Assembly (NCBI RefSeq): GCF_019083805.1
Contig: NZ_JAHRDV010000001.1
Span: 1 to 64,000 of the forward strand
Reading direction: 5' to 3'
DNA length: 64,000 nucleotides
Origin: Acetobacter estunensis
GTDB taxonomy: Bacteria > Pseudomonadota > Alphaproteobacteria > Acetobacterales > Acetobacteraceae
Each line of letters opens with the position of its first letter. Positions within the stretch are counted from its first letter, which is position 1. Made by a program: the position numbers and the translations under genes. Below the pieces are notes generated by a model. It searched no databases. It saw only the letters and a program-made list of their open reading frames with translations, and was not told the DNA's origin. Below are positions 24,752 through 33,928 of the stretch, piece after piece.

Positions 24752-26879
24752 CGATCTGATGCCGGGCGACGTCCAGTTCGCGGATCCGCGACAGATCGTT
24801 CGCAACGCCCTGAAGGCCTATCTCCCGGCCGAGAAGATGGACGTGGCCGAATGGGCCGAGCGCAACCGTTTCCTGGACAATAGGGGCGGCGGGTATGTTG
24901 GTCGGTGGTCACATGACGAGGCGCCTTACCTCGTTGGCCCTATGCAGTCGCTCACCAGCCGCACGCATCTCACCACGGCCGTTGTAGGGCCGGCGCGCTC
25001 GGGCAAGACGGCTTGTGGTCAGAACTGGATCGGGCAATCGGTCGAGATCGATCCGGCCGATATGCTGGTCTATGCCCAGACCGAGGACGCGTTGGAGAGC
25101 TACGTAAAGCGCGAAATCGAGCCGATGATCGACAGCCACCCCGTTATGAAGGAGCGGCTGGGGACGTTGCCCAAAGATCGCTCGATGAAGTTCAAGCGGT
25201 TCCAGGGAATGTGGGTCGAGTTTCTATCGGCCACCTATTCGAACATGATCTCCAAGTCGGCACCGCGCATCATCGCGACCGAACTGGATGCGTTCCCCAA
25301 GGATCTGGGGGACGCCTACAAGTTGTTCTCCATCCGGCGCGACAGCTTCGGCACCGAGAGCATGGTCTACGTCGAGAGCCATCCTGACCGCGCGCAGGGA
25401 GCAGAGCCATCCCAGTGGACTGACGGGATCATGAAGCTCTACGCGGACAGCGACCGCCGCACCTGGTGGTGGCCGTGCCCGCATTGCAACGGCTTCTCCA
25501 GCCCGACGCCCGGAGCAGTGCGCCAGATGACGCTGCACTGGCCCGAGGATGCCCCGCTTGATGAGATCCGCGAGGCGGCGGCGCTCCAGTGTCCATGCTG
25601 CGGCTCTCTGATCGAGGACCGGTGGCGGCGCACGATGAACCTGGACGGTGTCTGGGTTGGCGCTGGCCAAGAAATCTCGGTCGAGGGCGAGGTCACGGGC
25701 GAACTGCTTCGCAGCGACATCGCGGGCTTCTGGATCACCGGCCTGATGTCGCCCTTCGTGACAGGCGGTATCGGCACCCTGGCGCGTGAGGCCGCCAAAG
25801 CCCAGCGGGATTACGCGACCACGGGCGACGACAAGGATCTCCGCGAAGTCACCGTCAAGCGGTTGGGCGTGCCCTACCAGTCGCCACGTCGGATCGGGTC
25901 GCTGGATGCGGCCGCGCTGGCGGACCGGGCCGAACCCGGCCTGCAGTTGGGCTTCGTGCCCGAAGGCGTGCGATTCCTCACCGTGGGCGTGGATATTCAG
26001 GCCAATCGCTTCGAACTGCTGACGCGCGGCTGGGGCGTGGACGGCGAAAGCTGGATCATCGAGCACCGCCGTGTCGCCGCGGATCCCGCTACCAGCCCCG
26101 AGGATTGGGATCGCCTGCTCACCGATTTGTCGGAAACGCTTTATCCGCTGGCAGACGGCAGTCGACGCGGCATGCGGGTGCTTGCCATAGGCTACGACTC
26201 AGGCGGATCCGAGGGTGTCACCCTGCAGGCCTACGGTGCGTGGAAGCGTGCGCGACGGGCGATGCGAGCACGGATGATCGGACAGATCGAAGGGCGTGAG
26301 GCCTGGACGATCCTTCCGCTCAAGGGCGCGTCCAATCTGAATGCGGCATCGCTGTCGGTGTCCTACCCGAACACGCAGCGCAAGGATCGCAACGCGGCCG
26401 CACGGGGCGAAATTCCGCTCGGATCCTTCAATCCGAACCGGTTCAAGGATGATGCGGTCACGCAGTTGCAGCGGGCAGATGCCGGTCCCTGGTGCGTGCA
26501 TTTCCCGTATGCGCTTCGGGCTGCGGAGCCGCCGCATCCCTTCTTCGAGCAGATCGTCTCGGAGCGCCGGCGGGACGATGGTCGATGGGAGAAACTGACG
26601 TCGTCCTCACGTAACGAGGTCCTCGACCTTCTGGTCATGACCGACGTGATGGCCAGCCTACATGGGCTGCGTCGGATCGACTGGACACGACCGCCCGCCT
26701 GGGCAGCACCGTGGGATCAAAACGTGCTGGTGAAGCAGATCATTGCGGACGCCGAGGTGCCCAAGCCGAACCAGACAACGGACAGCCGTCCTGCGGCTCT
26801 CCCTGTTGCCGCTCCACAGGCCAAGAGCACGGCTGAGCGAATGGCGGAACTTGCCCGAAAGTATGGGTCGAACGGTTAG
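24720..26879 (+). CDS. Large terminase subunit, lambda gpA family
   Basis: The product has 719 residues from ATG 24720, chosen for GAGG six bases upstream; 24708 and 24726 are alternatives. The ATPase domain has Walker A GPARSGKT (about 90-97) and an ATP-binding core. A C-terminal nuclease domain has FLTVGVDIQANRFELLTRGW near residue 420, as in GpA-type terminases. A four-cysteine patch (CPHC ... CPCCG) between them could bind zinc. It packages DNA into the prohead by cutting at cos. Confidence 0.92.
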   Translation: MPMSDSSTSPDDLMPGDVQFADPRQIVRNALKAYLPAEKMDVAEWAERNRFLDNRGGGYVGRWSHDEAPYLVGPMQSLTSRTHLTTAVVGPARSGKTACGQNWIGQSVEIDPADMLVYAQTEDALESYVKREIEPMIDSHPVMKERLGTLPKDRSMKFKRFQGMWVEFLSATYSNMISKSAPRIIATELDAFPKDLGDAYKLFSIRRDSFGTESMVYVESHPDRAQGAEPSQWTDGIMKLYADSDRRTWWWPCPHCNGFSSPTPGAVRQMTLHWPEDAPLDEIREAAALQCPCCGSLIEDRWRRTMNLDGVWVGAGQEISVEGEVTGELLRSDIAGFWITGLMSPFVTGGIGTLAREAAKAQRDYATTGDDKDLREVTVKRLGVPYQSPRRIGSLDAAALADRAEPGLQLGFVPEGVRFLTVGVDIQANRFELLTRGWGVDGESWIIEHRRVAADPATSPEDWDRLLTDLSETLYPLADGSRRGMRVLAIGYDSGGSEGVTLQAYGAWKRARRAMRARMIGQIEGREAWTILPLKGASNLNAASLSVSYPNTQRKDRNAAARGEIPLGSFNPNRFKDDAVTQLQRADAGPWCVHFPYALRAAEPPHPFFEQIVSERRRDDGRWEKLTSSSRNEVLDLLVMTDVMASLHGLRRIDWTRPPAWAAPWDQNVLVKQIIADAEVPKPNQTTDSRPAALPVAAPQAKSTAERMAELARKYGSNG

Positions 26880-26891
26880 AGGAGAACGGAC

Positions 26892-27653
26892 ATGGCGCTC
26901 GATCTCAAGGTCGGCCTCGATGCGAAGAAGCTAATGCGAGATCTGAGCGCCCTGTCGGAGAAGGAGATACCGAGGGCTGCCGCGAGCGCGCTCAATCGTC
27001 TGGCAATTGGAGCCCGACTGAAAATCCGGGATCGAATGGAAGAAGTATTCGATCGACCCAAGACCTTCACGCTGAATAGTTTCTGGATTCAAACAGCAAC
27101 GCCAAAAAATTTGGAAGCTGCTGTCATGACGAAAGACATGGCTCCCAAAGGAACTGCCGCCGTTAAATATCTTGGCCCTGAAATTCACGGAGGGCGACGG
27201 GATATGAAGAAATTCGAGCGTGATTTAGCTCCATTGTCACAAGGCCAATACGCAGTTCCAGGCAAAGATGCACCGCTGGATCGCCACGGAAACATTCCGA
27301 GAAGTGTTCTGCTCCAGATACTCAGCCGTTTTAATTTGATGTCGGGCACGTCCGCTTACATGAACATGGGCGACCGAACTGCACGTCGCCTTCAAAAGCA
27401 AAGGAAAAATGCAGCCGGCCAACGAAGTGAATACTTTATCGCGCGTGAGCGTGGAGGTGGTCTCCCAACGGGCATTTATAAGTTGGTTGGCCCTGGAAAA
27501 GTGGCACAAATCATTCGCTTCACCCCGAGAATTCCAACTTACAAAGCAATTCTGCCTGTTGAGCAGATTGTCGAACAGACCATTGCGCGCCGGCAGGACC
27601 GGATCGTGCAGGAAGAAGTCATCAAAGCGTTCCGACGCAGGGGGTTGAAGTGA
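26892..27653 (+). CDS. Putative phage minor tail Z-like protein
   Basis: The product has 253 residues. The N-terminal pattern LSEKEIPRAAASALNRLAIG, then KIRDRMEEVF, resembles the GPZ/minor-tail-Z family. The middle of the gene (about 27000-27550) is AT-richer than its neighbours. It lies between terminase and the head-tail joining protein gene, an unusual place for a tail protein. The match is by pattern; it could be a separate cargo gene. Confidence 0.45.
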   Translation: MALDLKVGLDAKKLMRDLSALSEKEIPRAAASALNRLAIGARLKIRDRMEEVFDRPKTFTLNSFWIQTATPKNLEAAVMTKDMAPKGTAAVKYLGPEIHGGRRDMKKFERDLAPLSQGQYAVPGKDAPLDRHGNIPRSVLLQILSRFNLMSGTSAYMNMGDRTARRLQKQRKNAAGQRSEYFIARERGGGLPTGIYKLVGPGKVAQIIRFTPRIPTYKAILPVEQIVEQTIARRQDRIVQEEVIKAFRRRGLK

Positions 27654-27934
27654 CATATCCAGTCTTCCCCGTCGGGAAGCTCTACAATCCGGACACCAGC
27701 ATTCTCGCCGGGATGAGCCGCGATCAGCTGCAGGCTGCCCTCGCGTCAGCCCAGAATGCTCTGATGCAGCTGACCACAGGCGGTAAGCCCGTCAGTGTTT
27801 CGTATGCTCAGGGCGATGGATCACGTTCGGTGACCTACACGGCCGCCAGCATTCCGTCGCTCACCGCCCTGATCATGCAGATCCAGCGCCAGTTGGGTAT
27901 CGGTCGCCGGCGTGCCCTGAGGCCGTTCTTCTGA
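27650..27934 (+). CDS. gpW-like head-tail joining protein
   Basis: The product has 94 residues from a GTG overlapping the previous stop. The helix MSRDQLQAALASAQNALMQL, a beta hairpin (SVSYAQGDGSRSVTYTAA) and a final helix match the small gpW fold that completes the connector between head and tail. Its place between terminase and portal is the same as in lambda. Confidence 0.8.
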   Translation: MTYPVFPVGKLYNPDTSILAGMSRDQLQAALASAQNALMQLTTGGKPVSVSYAQGDGSRSVTYTAASIPSLTALIMQIQRQLGIGRRRALRPFF

Positions 27935-29616
27935 TGGCAGGATTTCTTTCTCGGATCGCCTCGGTCGTTCGCGGTGACTCGCCCGGAACGGGAGTGGCGC
28001 GCACTGAGCCGAAGGCCCCGGATCCTCGGCGCGCTCATGCGCTCAATGCGCCCATGGGTATTCCCTACGATGCGGCGGATTACTGGGGGCAGCATCTCTC
28101 GACTTGGCAGCCGATCCTGTATTCCGCCGATACGGAGATCAATCCGTATCGCGACACGATCGTCAGCCGTATCCGCGATCTGGTGCGCAATGATGGCTGG
28201 GCCTCGGGCGCCATCACCCGCACCCTGGACAACGCTGTCGGCGTCAATCTGCGTCCGGTTGCCAAGCCTGACTACCGAGCACTTGCTCAGATCAGCGGCA
28301 ACAATGCCTTCGACGCTCATTGGGCACGCGAGTTCGGCGCGGCTATCGATGCCCGGTGGCGGCTATGGGCGAACTGTCCGGACAACTGGAACGACGCGGA
28401 ACGCATGCAGACCTTCGGTCAGCAGATGCACCTCGCCTTTCGACACCTGCTCATCGATGGAGATGCTCTGGCCATTCTGCCCTGGGACGAAGACGCGGTC
28501 GGTTATGGCCGCGCGCGCTACGCGACTACGGTCCAGATCATCGATCCGGATCGTCTGAGCAATCCACAGATGATGATGGATCTGCGGCTGATGCGTGGCG
28601 GGGTCGAGATCGACGATCGCGGCCGTCCGATCGCCTATCATATCCGTCGAGCGCATCAGTCGGACTGGTATAGCGCGGCGCAGAGCGTCGAGTGGGAGCG
28701 TATTCCGCGCGAGACCAGCTGGGGACGCCGACAGGTCGTTCACATGTTCGAACACCATCGGGCGGCGCAGCACCGGGGCGGAGCGGGTATGCTCGCTCCT
28801 GTGGTCCAGCGCCTGAAGATGCTGATCAAGTATGATGGGACCGAACTGGATGCCGCAATCATCAACAGCGTCTTCGCGGCGTATGTCGAGAGTCCTTTCG
28901 ACCACCAGATGACGGCCGAAGCCCTCGATCCGGGCATGCCGAACGAAGGCATGTTCAATGCGCGATGGGAGCAGCAGCTTGCCTGGAATCATGGGCGGAA
29001 CCTGAGCATTCAGGGATCGCGCATTCCGATGCTGTTCCCAGGCGAAAAGATCGGAACCGTCAGCGCAGCACGTCCCACCAGCAATTTCCGTGATTTTGAA
29101 AAGGCGGTGTTGGGGAACGTCGCGACAGGAGCCGGCATGGCCTCCTTCCAGCTGAGCAACGACTGGTCCGACGTGAACTATTCGTCAGCGCGCGGCGCCC
29201 TGTTGGAGGCCTGGAAGACGCTTGCCCGGCGACGGGAGGATTTCCAAATCGGGTTCGCATCACCCGTCAGGGCCGCGGTCATCGAAGAGATGATGGAGGT
29301 CGATGACCTTCCTCTTCCCCGCAACGCACCGGACTTCGTGGAGGCCAAATATGCTTATTCCCGCTGCAAATGGCTTGCGCCTGGTCGTGGTTGGATCGAC
29401 CCGGTCGCTGAAAAGCAGGGTGCGATACTCGGGATGGACGCCGGTCTCTCCACCCTGGAAACCGAATGCGCGGTCAATGAGGGCGCGGATTGGGAAGAGC
29501 ACCTCGACCAGCGCGCGATCGAAATCGCGGCGTTCAACGAACGCAACATCCCGCTCCCCGAGTGGAGTGGGGCTGAGCCTGCATCACAAACCGCAACGAA
29601 ACCGGAGGAAAAATGA
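27934..29616 (+). CDS. Portal protein, lambda gpB family
   Basis: The product has 560 residues. Typical segments are IRDLVRNDGWASGAITRTLD near residue 95, later YGRARYATTVQIIDPDRLSN, and the C-terminal region KWLAPGRGWIDPVAEKQGAI. The portal dodecamer forms the entry for DNA and the base for the tail. Length is normal for the lambda-family portal. Its stop overlaps the protease start. Confidence 0.9.
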   Translation: MAGFLSRIASVVRGDSPGTGVARTEPKAPDPRRAHALNAPMGIPYDAADYWGQHLSTWQPILYSADTEINPYRDTIVSRIRDLVRNDGWASGAITRTLDNAVGVNLRPVAKPDYRALAQISGNNAFDAHWAREFGAAIDARWRLWANCPDNWNDAERMQTFGQQMHLAFRHLLIDGDALAILPWDEDAVGYGRARYATTVQIIDPDRLSNPQMMMDLRLMRGGVEIDDRGRPIAYHIRRAHQSDWYSAAQSVEWERIPRETSWGRRQVVHMFEHHRAAQHRGGAGMLAPVVQRLKMLIKYDGTELDAAIINSVFAAYVESPFDHQMTAEALDPGMPNEGMFNARWEQQLAWNHGRNLSIQGSRIPMLFPGEKIGTVSAARPTSNFRDFEKAVLGNVATGAGMASFQLSNDWSDVNYSSARGALLEAWKTLARRREDFQIGFASPVRAAVIEEMMEVDDLPLPRNAPDFVEAKYAYSRCKWLAPGRGWIDPVAEKQGAILGMDAGLSTLETECAVNEGADWEEHLDQRAIEIAAFNERNIPLPEWSGAEPASQTATKPEEK

Positions 29617-30425
29617 GGCGTGTCCAGGCAGACGCGGTTCTGAACCGCCCTCTGGCGTTGTCCGACGCGCGCGCAGCCGTTCTGCAGCACATGCTGCGGA
29701 CGGCGGGTGTGACAGCCCTGTTCGACGACGATGGGGACTTCTGGTCGGGCGCACCGCTCTGGAATGAGGGCGGGATTGCCGTCATCGGGATCGGGGGCAT
29801 GCTGATCGCCGGCAAGGTCGGCTGGGGCTATCCCTACGTGACCGGCTACGGAGATATCGCGGAGCGGCTTGAGGAAGCGCTCAACGATCAATCCGTCCAG
29901 GCGATCGTCCTCTATATCGACAGCCCAGGCGGTATGGTCTCGGGCCTGTTCGATATCGCCGACAGGATCTACCAGGCGCGGGCAATCAAGCCGATCGTCG
30001 CCATTCTGGCCGATGAGGCCTATTCGGCAGCCTACGCGCTGGCGAGTTCGGCGCAGACGATCACGGTGCCCCGCACAGGCGGCACCGGATCCATCGGCGT
30101 CCTGATGCTCCATACGGACGTCAGCAGGATGCTAGATGAGGCCGGCATCAACGTCACCGTGTTCCGCTATGGCGAACACAAGGCGGAAATGCTCGAGGTC
30201 GAGCCTCTTACCGATGGCGCGAAGACCCGTGCGCAGGACACGATCGACCGGCTCGGTGAGATGTTCGTCGAACTGGTCGCGCGTAACCGAGGTCTCGATC
30301 CCCAGAAAATCCGCGACATGAAAGCGGAGACATTCCTTGGTGAAGACGGCGTCAAGCTCGGTCTGGCTGATGCCGTGATGAGCCCCGATGCGGCGCTGCT
30401 GGATCTGCAGGCCAATCTGAACTGA
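29613..30425 (+). CDS. Head maturation protease, S49 (SppA/gpC) family
   Basis: The product has 270 residues. IVLYIDSPGGMVSGLFDIAD is the SppA core. The nucleophile is probably Ser138 in ADEAYSAAYALAS and the base Lys about 194 in GEHKAEMLEVEPL. In lambda, gpC cleaves scaffold and portal during prohead maturation. The lambda gene also encodes the scaffold at its 3' end; here the scaffold seems to be the separate next gene. Confidence 0.9.
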   Translation: MRRVQADAVLNRPLALSDARAAVLQHMLRTAGVTALFDDDGDFWSGAPLWNEGGIAVIGIGGMLIAGKVGWGYPYVTGYGDIAERLEEALNDQSVQAIVLYIDSPGGMVSGLFDIADRIYQARAIKPIVAILADEAYSAAYALASSAQTITVPRTGGTGSIGVLMLHTDVSRMLDEAGINVTVFRYGEHKAEMLEVEPLTDGAKTRAQDTIDRLGEMFVELVARNRGLDPQKIRDMKAETFLGEDGVKLGLADAVMSPDAALLDLQANLN

Positions 30426-30448
30426 CATTTTCCGAAATGGAGAAAAGT

Positions 30449-31033
30449 ATGAGCGCACCGCGCACCGCGGCGGCGAAGAGCCCGTTCGCGCATCTCAATG
30501 GTGTCCGTGCCGAAGATCCTGACGATAACAAGGATCCGAAGAACGACGGCGACGCCACAGGAGCAGACGGCGATCCCGATCCTGAGGACGACGAAACCGA
30601 TCCGAAAGACGGCAAGAAGGGCAAGAAAGCCCGGAAGGCCGACGATACCGGCGGTGATCCTGACGAAGATGGTGACGACGATACCGACGCCGAGGACGAA
30701 AAGGACGATGACAAGGCCAAGGCACGCGCCCGTGAGCGTGGGCGTTGCGCCGCGATCTTCGCGTCCGAAGGGGCTGGTCGCAATCCAGCTGCGGCCGCCG
30801 AGATTGCCTTCAACACCACCCTCGGCCGTTCTGCCGCTGTTCGGCTGCTGAGCGCGATGCCGGCAGCGGCTCCCGCTGTGGCGCAGGAACAGCCTCGCCG
30901 GGCGCCTGCCCTGCGGGACCGCATGGCCACCGAAGGGCGACAGGCTGTGCCTGCTCCTGGCGCCCAGACTGAAAATCGGCCCGGTTCGCGGCTGGCGGCT
31001 GCAATCAGTGGCCGACGTGGAGGAACAAACTGA
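30449..31033 (+). CDS. Putative head scaffolding protein, Asp-rich
   Basis: The product has 194 residues from ATG 30449, with GGAG at good spacing. Residues 20-90 are extremely acidic with Asp/Lys repeats (DDDTDAEDEKDDDKAKARAR). A helical C-terminal part (AAAEIAFNTTLGRSAAVRLL) follows. Its position between head protease and decoration protein, and its disordered acidic nature, fit a scaffold. No direct family signature. Confidence 0.55.
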   Translation: MSAPRTAAAKSPFAHLNGVRAEDPDDNKDPKNDGDATGADGDPDPEDDETDPKDGKKGKKARKADDTGGDPDEDGDDDTDAEDEKDDDKAKARARERGRCAAIFASEGAGRNPAAAAEIAFNTTLGRSAAVRLLSAMPAAAPAVAQEQPRRAPALRDRMATEGRQAVPAPGAQTENRPGSRLAAAISGRRGGTN

Positions 31034-31440
31034 TGTCGGGAAGCAACGGCAACGCTTACGGGTTCTACCCTTCGGCCCAGCAGGACACCTTCGTCCCGGA
31101 TCAGCTGATTGCGGGCAATCTCAAGCTCGTGACGGCCGATGTCACCATTGGCGAAAATCAGACGCTGGTGCGCGGCTCAGCCATGGGCAAGGTGACGGCG
31201 ACCGGCGTCTACATCCTGTCGGTCGCCACAGCGACGGACGGCAGCCAGACGCCTGTGGCCGTGATGGTTGACGCTGTGACGACCAGCGCCAGCGCGACGG
31301 GAAGCGGGTCGATTTACAAGATGGGCGAGTTCAACTCGAACTATCTCACCTTCGATTCCAGCTGGACCGCTCAGACGCTCGCGGCCGCCATGGCTCCCCC
31401 GGTCTTCGTCAAGACCGCCCTCTCTAACGATATCGTCTGA
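31033..31440 (+). CDS. Head decoration protein, lambda gpD-like
   Basis: The product has 135 residues. It is beta-rich, with LVTADVTIGENQTLVRGSAM and a GKVTATGVY strand as in gpD family trimers that cement the expanded capsid. The start overlaps the previous stop by one base. It precedes the major capsid gene as in lambda. Confidence 0.8.
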   Translation: MSGSNGNAYGFYPSAQQDTFVPDQLIAGNLKLVTADVTIGENQTLVRGSAMGKVTATGVYILSVATATDGSQTPVAVMVDAVTTSASATGSGSIYKMGEFNSNYLTFDSSWTAQTLAAAMAPPVFVKTALSNDIV

Positions 31441-31447
31441 GGTCCTC

Positions 31448-32560
31448 ATGCCTGCTACCACCGCTGCGCCCATGCAGGGCGAGATCGGAACATTGGGCGC
31501 TGCGCTCAGCGTCTACACGACTGCTGAGCTGGTCTACTTCGTCCGCAACCTCAAGCTTGCCCAGACCTTTCTTCTGGACAGCTTTTTTCCCAACATCGTC
31601 GAGTCCGACGCGCCGGAAGTGGCGATCGACGTCGATGTCGGTAAGCGTCGCATGGCGCCGTTCTGCTCGCCTCTGGTCGAAGGCAAGCCGGTGGAAAGTC
31701 GGCGCTGGCAGACCAACCTGTTCAAGCCTGCCTACATCAAGGACTTCCGCAATCCGGATCTCCTCAAGCCGGTGCGTCGTAATATCGGCGAGCGGCTGAT
31801 GGGCGCCATGAGCCCGCAGGAACGGCTGGAAGCCAATCTCGCCTGGGAAATGGCGGACCAGATCGACATGATCCAACGCCGCCTTGAGTGGATGGCGGCA
31901 CAGGCACTCGTCAACGGATCTGTCACGATCACGGGTGAAGGTTTTCCCGAGCCGATCCTGGTGGATTTCCAGCGCGACAGCGCCCTGACCATTGCACTCT
32001 CCGGCAGTGCTCAGTGGGGTCAGACGGGCATCTATCCGTCTGACTACCTCACCTCTTGGGCGGCGACGATGCTGCAGAAATCCGGCGCAGCCCCGACGGA
32101 TATCATCTTCACGAACAGCACCTGGAACGCGTTCAAGAACGACATCAAGGTGCTCAACGCAATCTGGATGGACCGCTCAGGCGACAGCAGTGCCAATCTC
32201 GGTGGCGCCATGAAGCAGGGCGCCATCGAAATGGGCCGCTGGGGGCAGTTCCGCCTCTGGCTCTACAATGACTGGTACGTCGATCCGGACACCGATGAAG
32301 AAAGTCCGATGATCCCGGATGGCACGGTCATCATGACCTCGCCTGCCCTTGAGGGAACACGGGCCTTTGGTCTGATCTTCGATCCCGAGTTCAATTATCA
32401 GAGCCTCGCCTATGCGCCGAAGCTCTGGTTCTCCAAGAACCCGGCGGCGATCAATCTGCTGATGCAGTCCGCACCGATCGTCATTCCCTCGCGAGTGAAC
32501 GCATCGTTCGCCGCCACCGTCATGGCCGCCGGCTCTGACGTTCCCGCTCCCGGCATCTGA
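31448..32560 (+). CDS. Major capsid protein, lambda gpE family
   Basis: The product has 370 residues. Recognisable features include FLLDSFFPNIVESDAPEVAI at the N-terminus, KPAYIKDFRNPDLLKPVRRN, and the C-terminal core FGLIFDPEFNYQSLAYAPKL. These follow the gpE/HK97-fold capsid family. It builds the icosahedral shell together with the decoration protein upstream. Confidence 0.92.
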   Translation: MPATTAAPMQGEIGTLGAALSVYTTAELVYFVRNLKLAQTFLLDSFFPNIVESDAPEVAIDVDVGKRRMAPFCSPLVEGKPVESRRWQTNLFKPAYIKDFRNPDLLKPVRRNIGERLMGAMSPQERLEANLAWEMADQIDMIQRRLEWMAAQALVNGSVTITGEGFPEPILVDFQRDSALTIALSGSAQWGQTGIYPSDYLTSWAATMLQKSGAAPTDIIFTNSTWNAFKNDIKVLNAIWMDRSGDSSANLGGAMKQGAIEMGRWGQFRLWLYNDWYVDPDTDEESPMIPDGTVIMTSPALEGTRAFGLIFDPEFNYQSLAYAPKLWFSKNPAAINLLMQSAPIVIPSRVNASFAATVMAAGSDVPAPGI

Positions 32561-32567
32561 GGTCATC

Positions 32568-32858
32568 ATGGCAGCCAATGAGAAAACAGACGAGAAGGTC
32601 GCCGTCATTACGAAGCGGCTGATCTACCCCACCGCAGGCGCTGCGCCGCATCCCATCGGTACGCGCCTGGAGGTTTCCAAGGCGCTGGCCACTTGGTGGG
32701 AGGGGCGTGGTATTGCTCGCGTCGCCAGTGAAAATGAGGCGGTGGCGGTGGTTAAGGCGGCGGGAGCCGATGGTGTGAAAACGGCTCCGCCTCCCAAGGC
32801 GCCCGAGATGACGCCGCCTCCCGAGCAGAACGGGCCGAACGCCGGCGCTGGCGCATGA
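32568..32858 (+). CDS. Hypothetical head-associated protein
   Basis: The product has 96 residues. An N-terminal beta segment (AVITKRLIYPTAGAAPHPIG) and a short helix are followed by a Pro-rich tail (PPPKAPEMTPPPEQNGPNAG). It lies where lambda has FI, a protein assisting packaging. No family is firmly recognised. Confidence 0.5.
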   Translation: MAANEKTDEKVAVITKRLIYPTAGAAPHPIGTRLEVSKALATWWEGRGIARVASENEAVAVVKAAGADGVKTAPPPKAPEMTPPPEQNGPNAGAGA

Positions 32859-33229
32859 GCGGCAGCACGGGGCCGTTCGACTGGAGCGGTCTCGTGCTGG
32901 GGCCGTGTCAGGACACGTTCGGCGAGACCGTCGTCTGGCGTGGGCAGTCTTCCAATGGTGACGTGCAGATCCGGGGAATCTTCGATGAAGGCTTTCGCGC
33001 GATCGATACCTTTGGGGCGGATGACGGCGTCACGCCCGTCCATGTGACGACGTCCTCTCCAGTTCTCGGAATTCGACTAGCGGATTTCGCGACCGATCCG
33101 GTCCAAGGCGATCTCTTCCAGATCCGGGGCCTCTGGTACCGGTTGCAGGATATGCGCCCGGACAGCCACGGCGCCGCCTCTCTCATCCTCAATAAGGCGG
33201 ACAGCGAAAATGACCCTCTACCGCGCTGA
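32855..33229 (+). CDS. Head-tail connector protein, lambda FII-like
   Basis: The product has 124 residues and is beta-rich: DTFGETVVWRGQSSNGDVQI, later GIRLADFATDPVQGDLFQIR and GLWYRLQDMRPDSHG. This is the pattern of the FII-type head completion proteins. It overlaps the next gene by 20 bases. Placed between capsid and tail modules. Confidence 0.65.
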   Translation: MSGSTGPFDWSGLVLGPCQDTFGETVVWRGQSSNGDVQIRGIFDEGFRAIDTFGADDGVTPVHVTTSSPVLGIRLADFATDPVQGDLFQIRGLWYRLQDMRPDSHGAASLILNKADSENDPLPR

Positions 33230-33737
33230 ACTGCGGGAGTTGGCAGCGCAGGCACTCGTCGGGCGCACGTTCGCCGGCGAAAAGGTCTTTACGGCCCGCA
33301 GCTGGCCGACCACGAAACCTGAGCTTCCGGTCGTGTATCTACAGGTTCCTGACGATCAGGCTACCAGTAACGGGCGTAATGCTCCGGACTTCACCCGCGT
33401 GGCGACCTTGGCCTTGCGCGGGATCGTGGCACCCGGAACGCCGGGGAAATGCCAGCTGCAACTTGAGGCTTTTGCGGAACAGATTGAGCTGGCGCTCATG
33501 ACGGACGTCGCACTCCAAAGTGCGATCACACAGGTCACCGAAATACGCACATCGATCACTGTGTCGAGTGAAGGCGCCGATCACGTCGGTGAACTGCAGA
33601 TGCTGCTCGGTCTTGAATATATCGAGGAGTTTCCGGCTGCCGGAACGCCTCTCGTGGAAATCGACGGCACGATGAGTGCCAATGGCAATAGTGATTTCGC
33701 CGATTTTTCGGTGAACACACTTCAGGAAACAAGCTGA
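33210..33737 (+). CDS. Tail terminator/head-tail connector-like protein
   Basis: The product has 175 residues. An N-terminal helix RAELRELAAQALVGRTFAGE is followed by strands (LPVVYLQVPDDQ, ATLALRGIVAPGT) and ends in a polar tail. This resembles gpU/Mu gp37-type tail terminator proteins. It stands at the junction where the lambda-like head genes give way to Mu-like tail genes. Confidence 0.55.
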   Translation: MTLYRAELRELAAQALVGRTFAGEKVFTARSWPTTKPELPVVYLQVPDDQATSNGRNAPDFTRVATLALRGIVAPGTPGKCQLQLEAFAEQIELALMTDVALQSAITQVTEIRTSITVSSEGADHVGELQMLLGLEYIEEFPAAGTPLVEIDGTMSANGNSDFADFSVNTLQETS

Positions 33738-33928
33738 TGATGCGTGTGAAACCGGCTGAGGGTCGCGCAGTGCGCTGGCCGGACAGCCGTCGGCTGCTCG
33801 CTACCGATGGTGAGAACGTGCCTGAGACCGATTTCTGGCGGCGCCGCCTGCGGAGTGGAGACGTCGTGAAAGTGGCGGATGCTGCCCCGCAGTTGCCGCC
33901 TGCAACCGAGGAGACTCATGCGGAATGA
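33737..33928 (+). CDS. DUF2635-like small tail protein (Mu gp38 type)
   Basis: The product has 63 residues: MRVKPAEGRAVRWPDSRRLL followed by VPETDFWRRRLRSGDVV, the pattern of DUF2635 proteins found just before the sheath gene in Mu-like phages. It overlaps the sheath start by four bases. Confidence 0.75.
   Translation: MMRVKPAEGRAVRWPDSRRLLATDGENVPETDFWRRRLRSGDVVKVADAAPQLPPATEETHAE

Noticed and set aside
25224-26066. 280-codon minus-strand frame inside the large terminase gene
   Set aside because: It is the antisense of a well-recognised terminase; no start signal or domain supports it.
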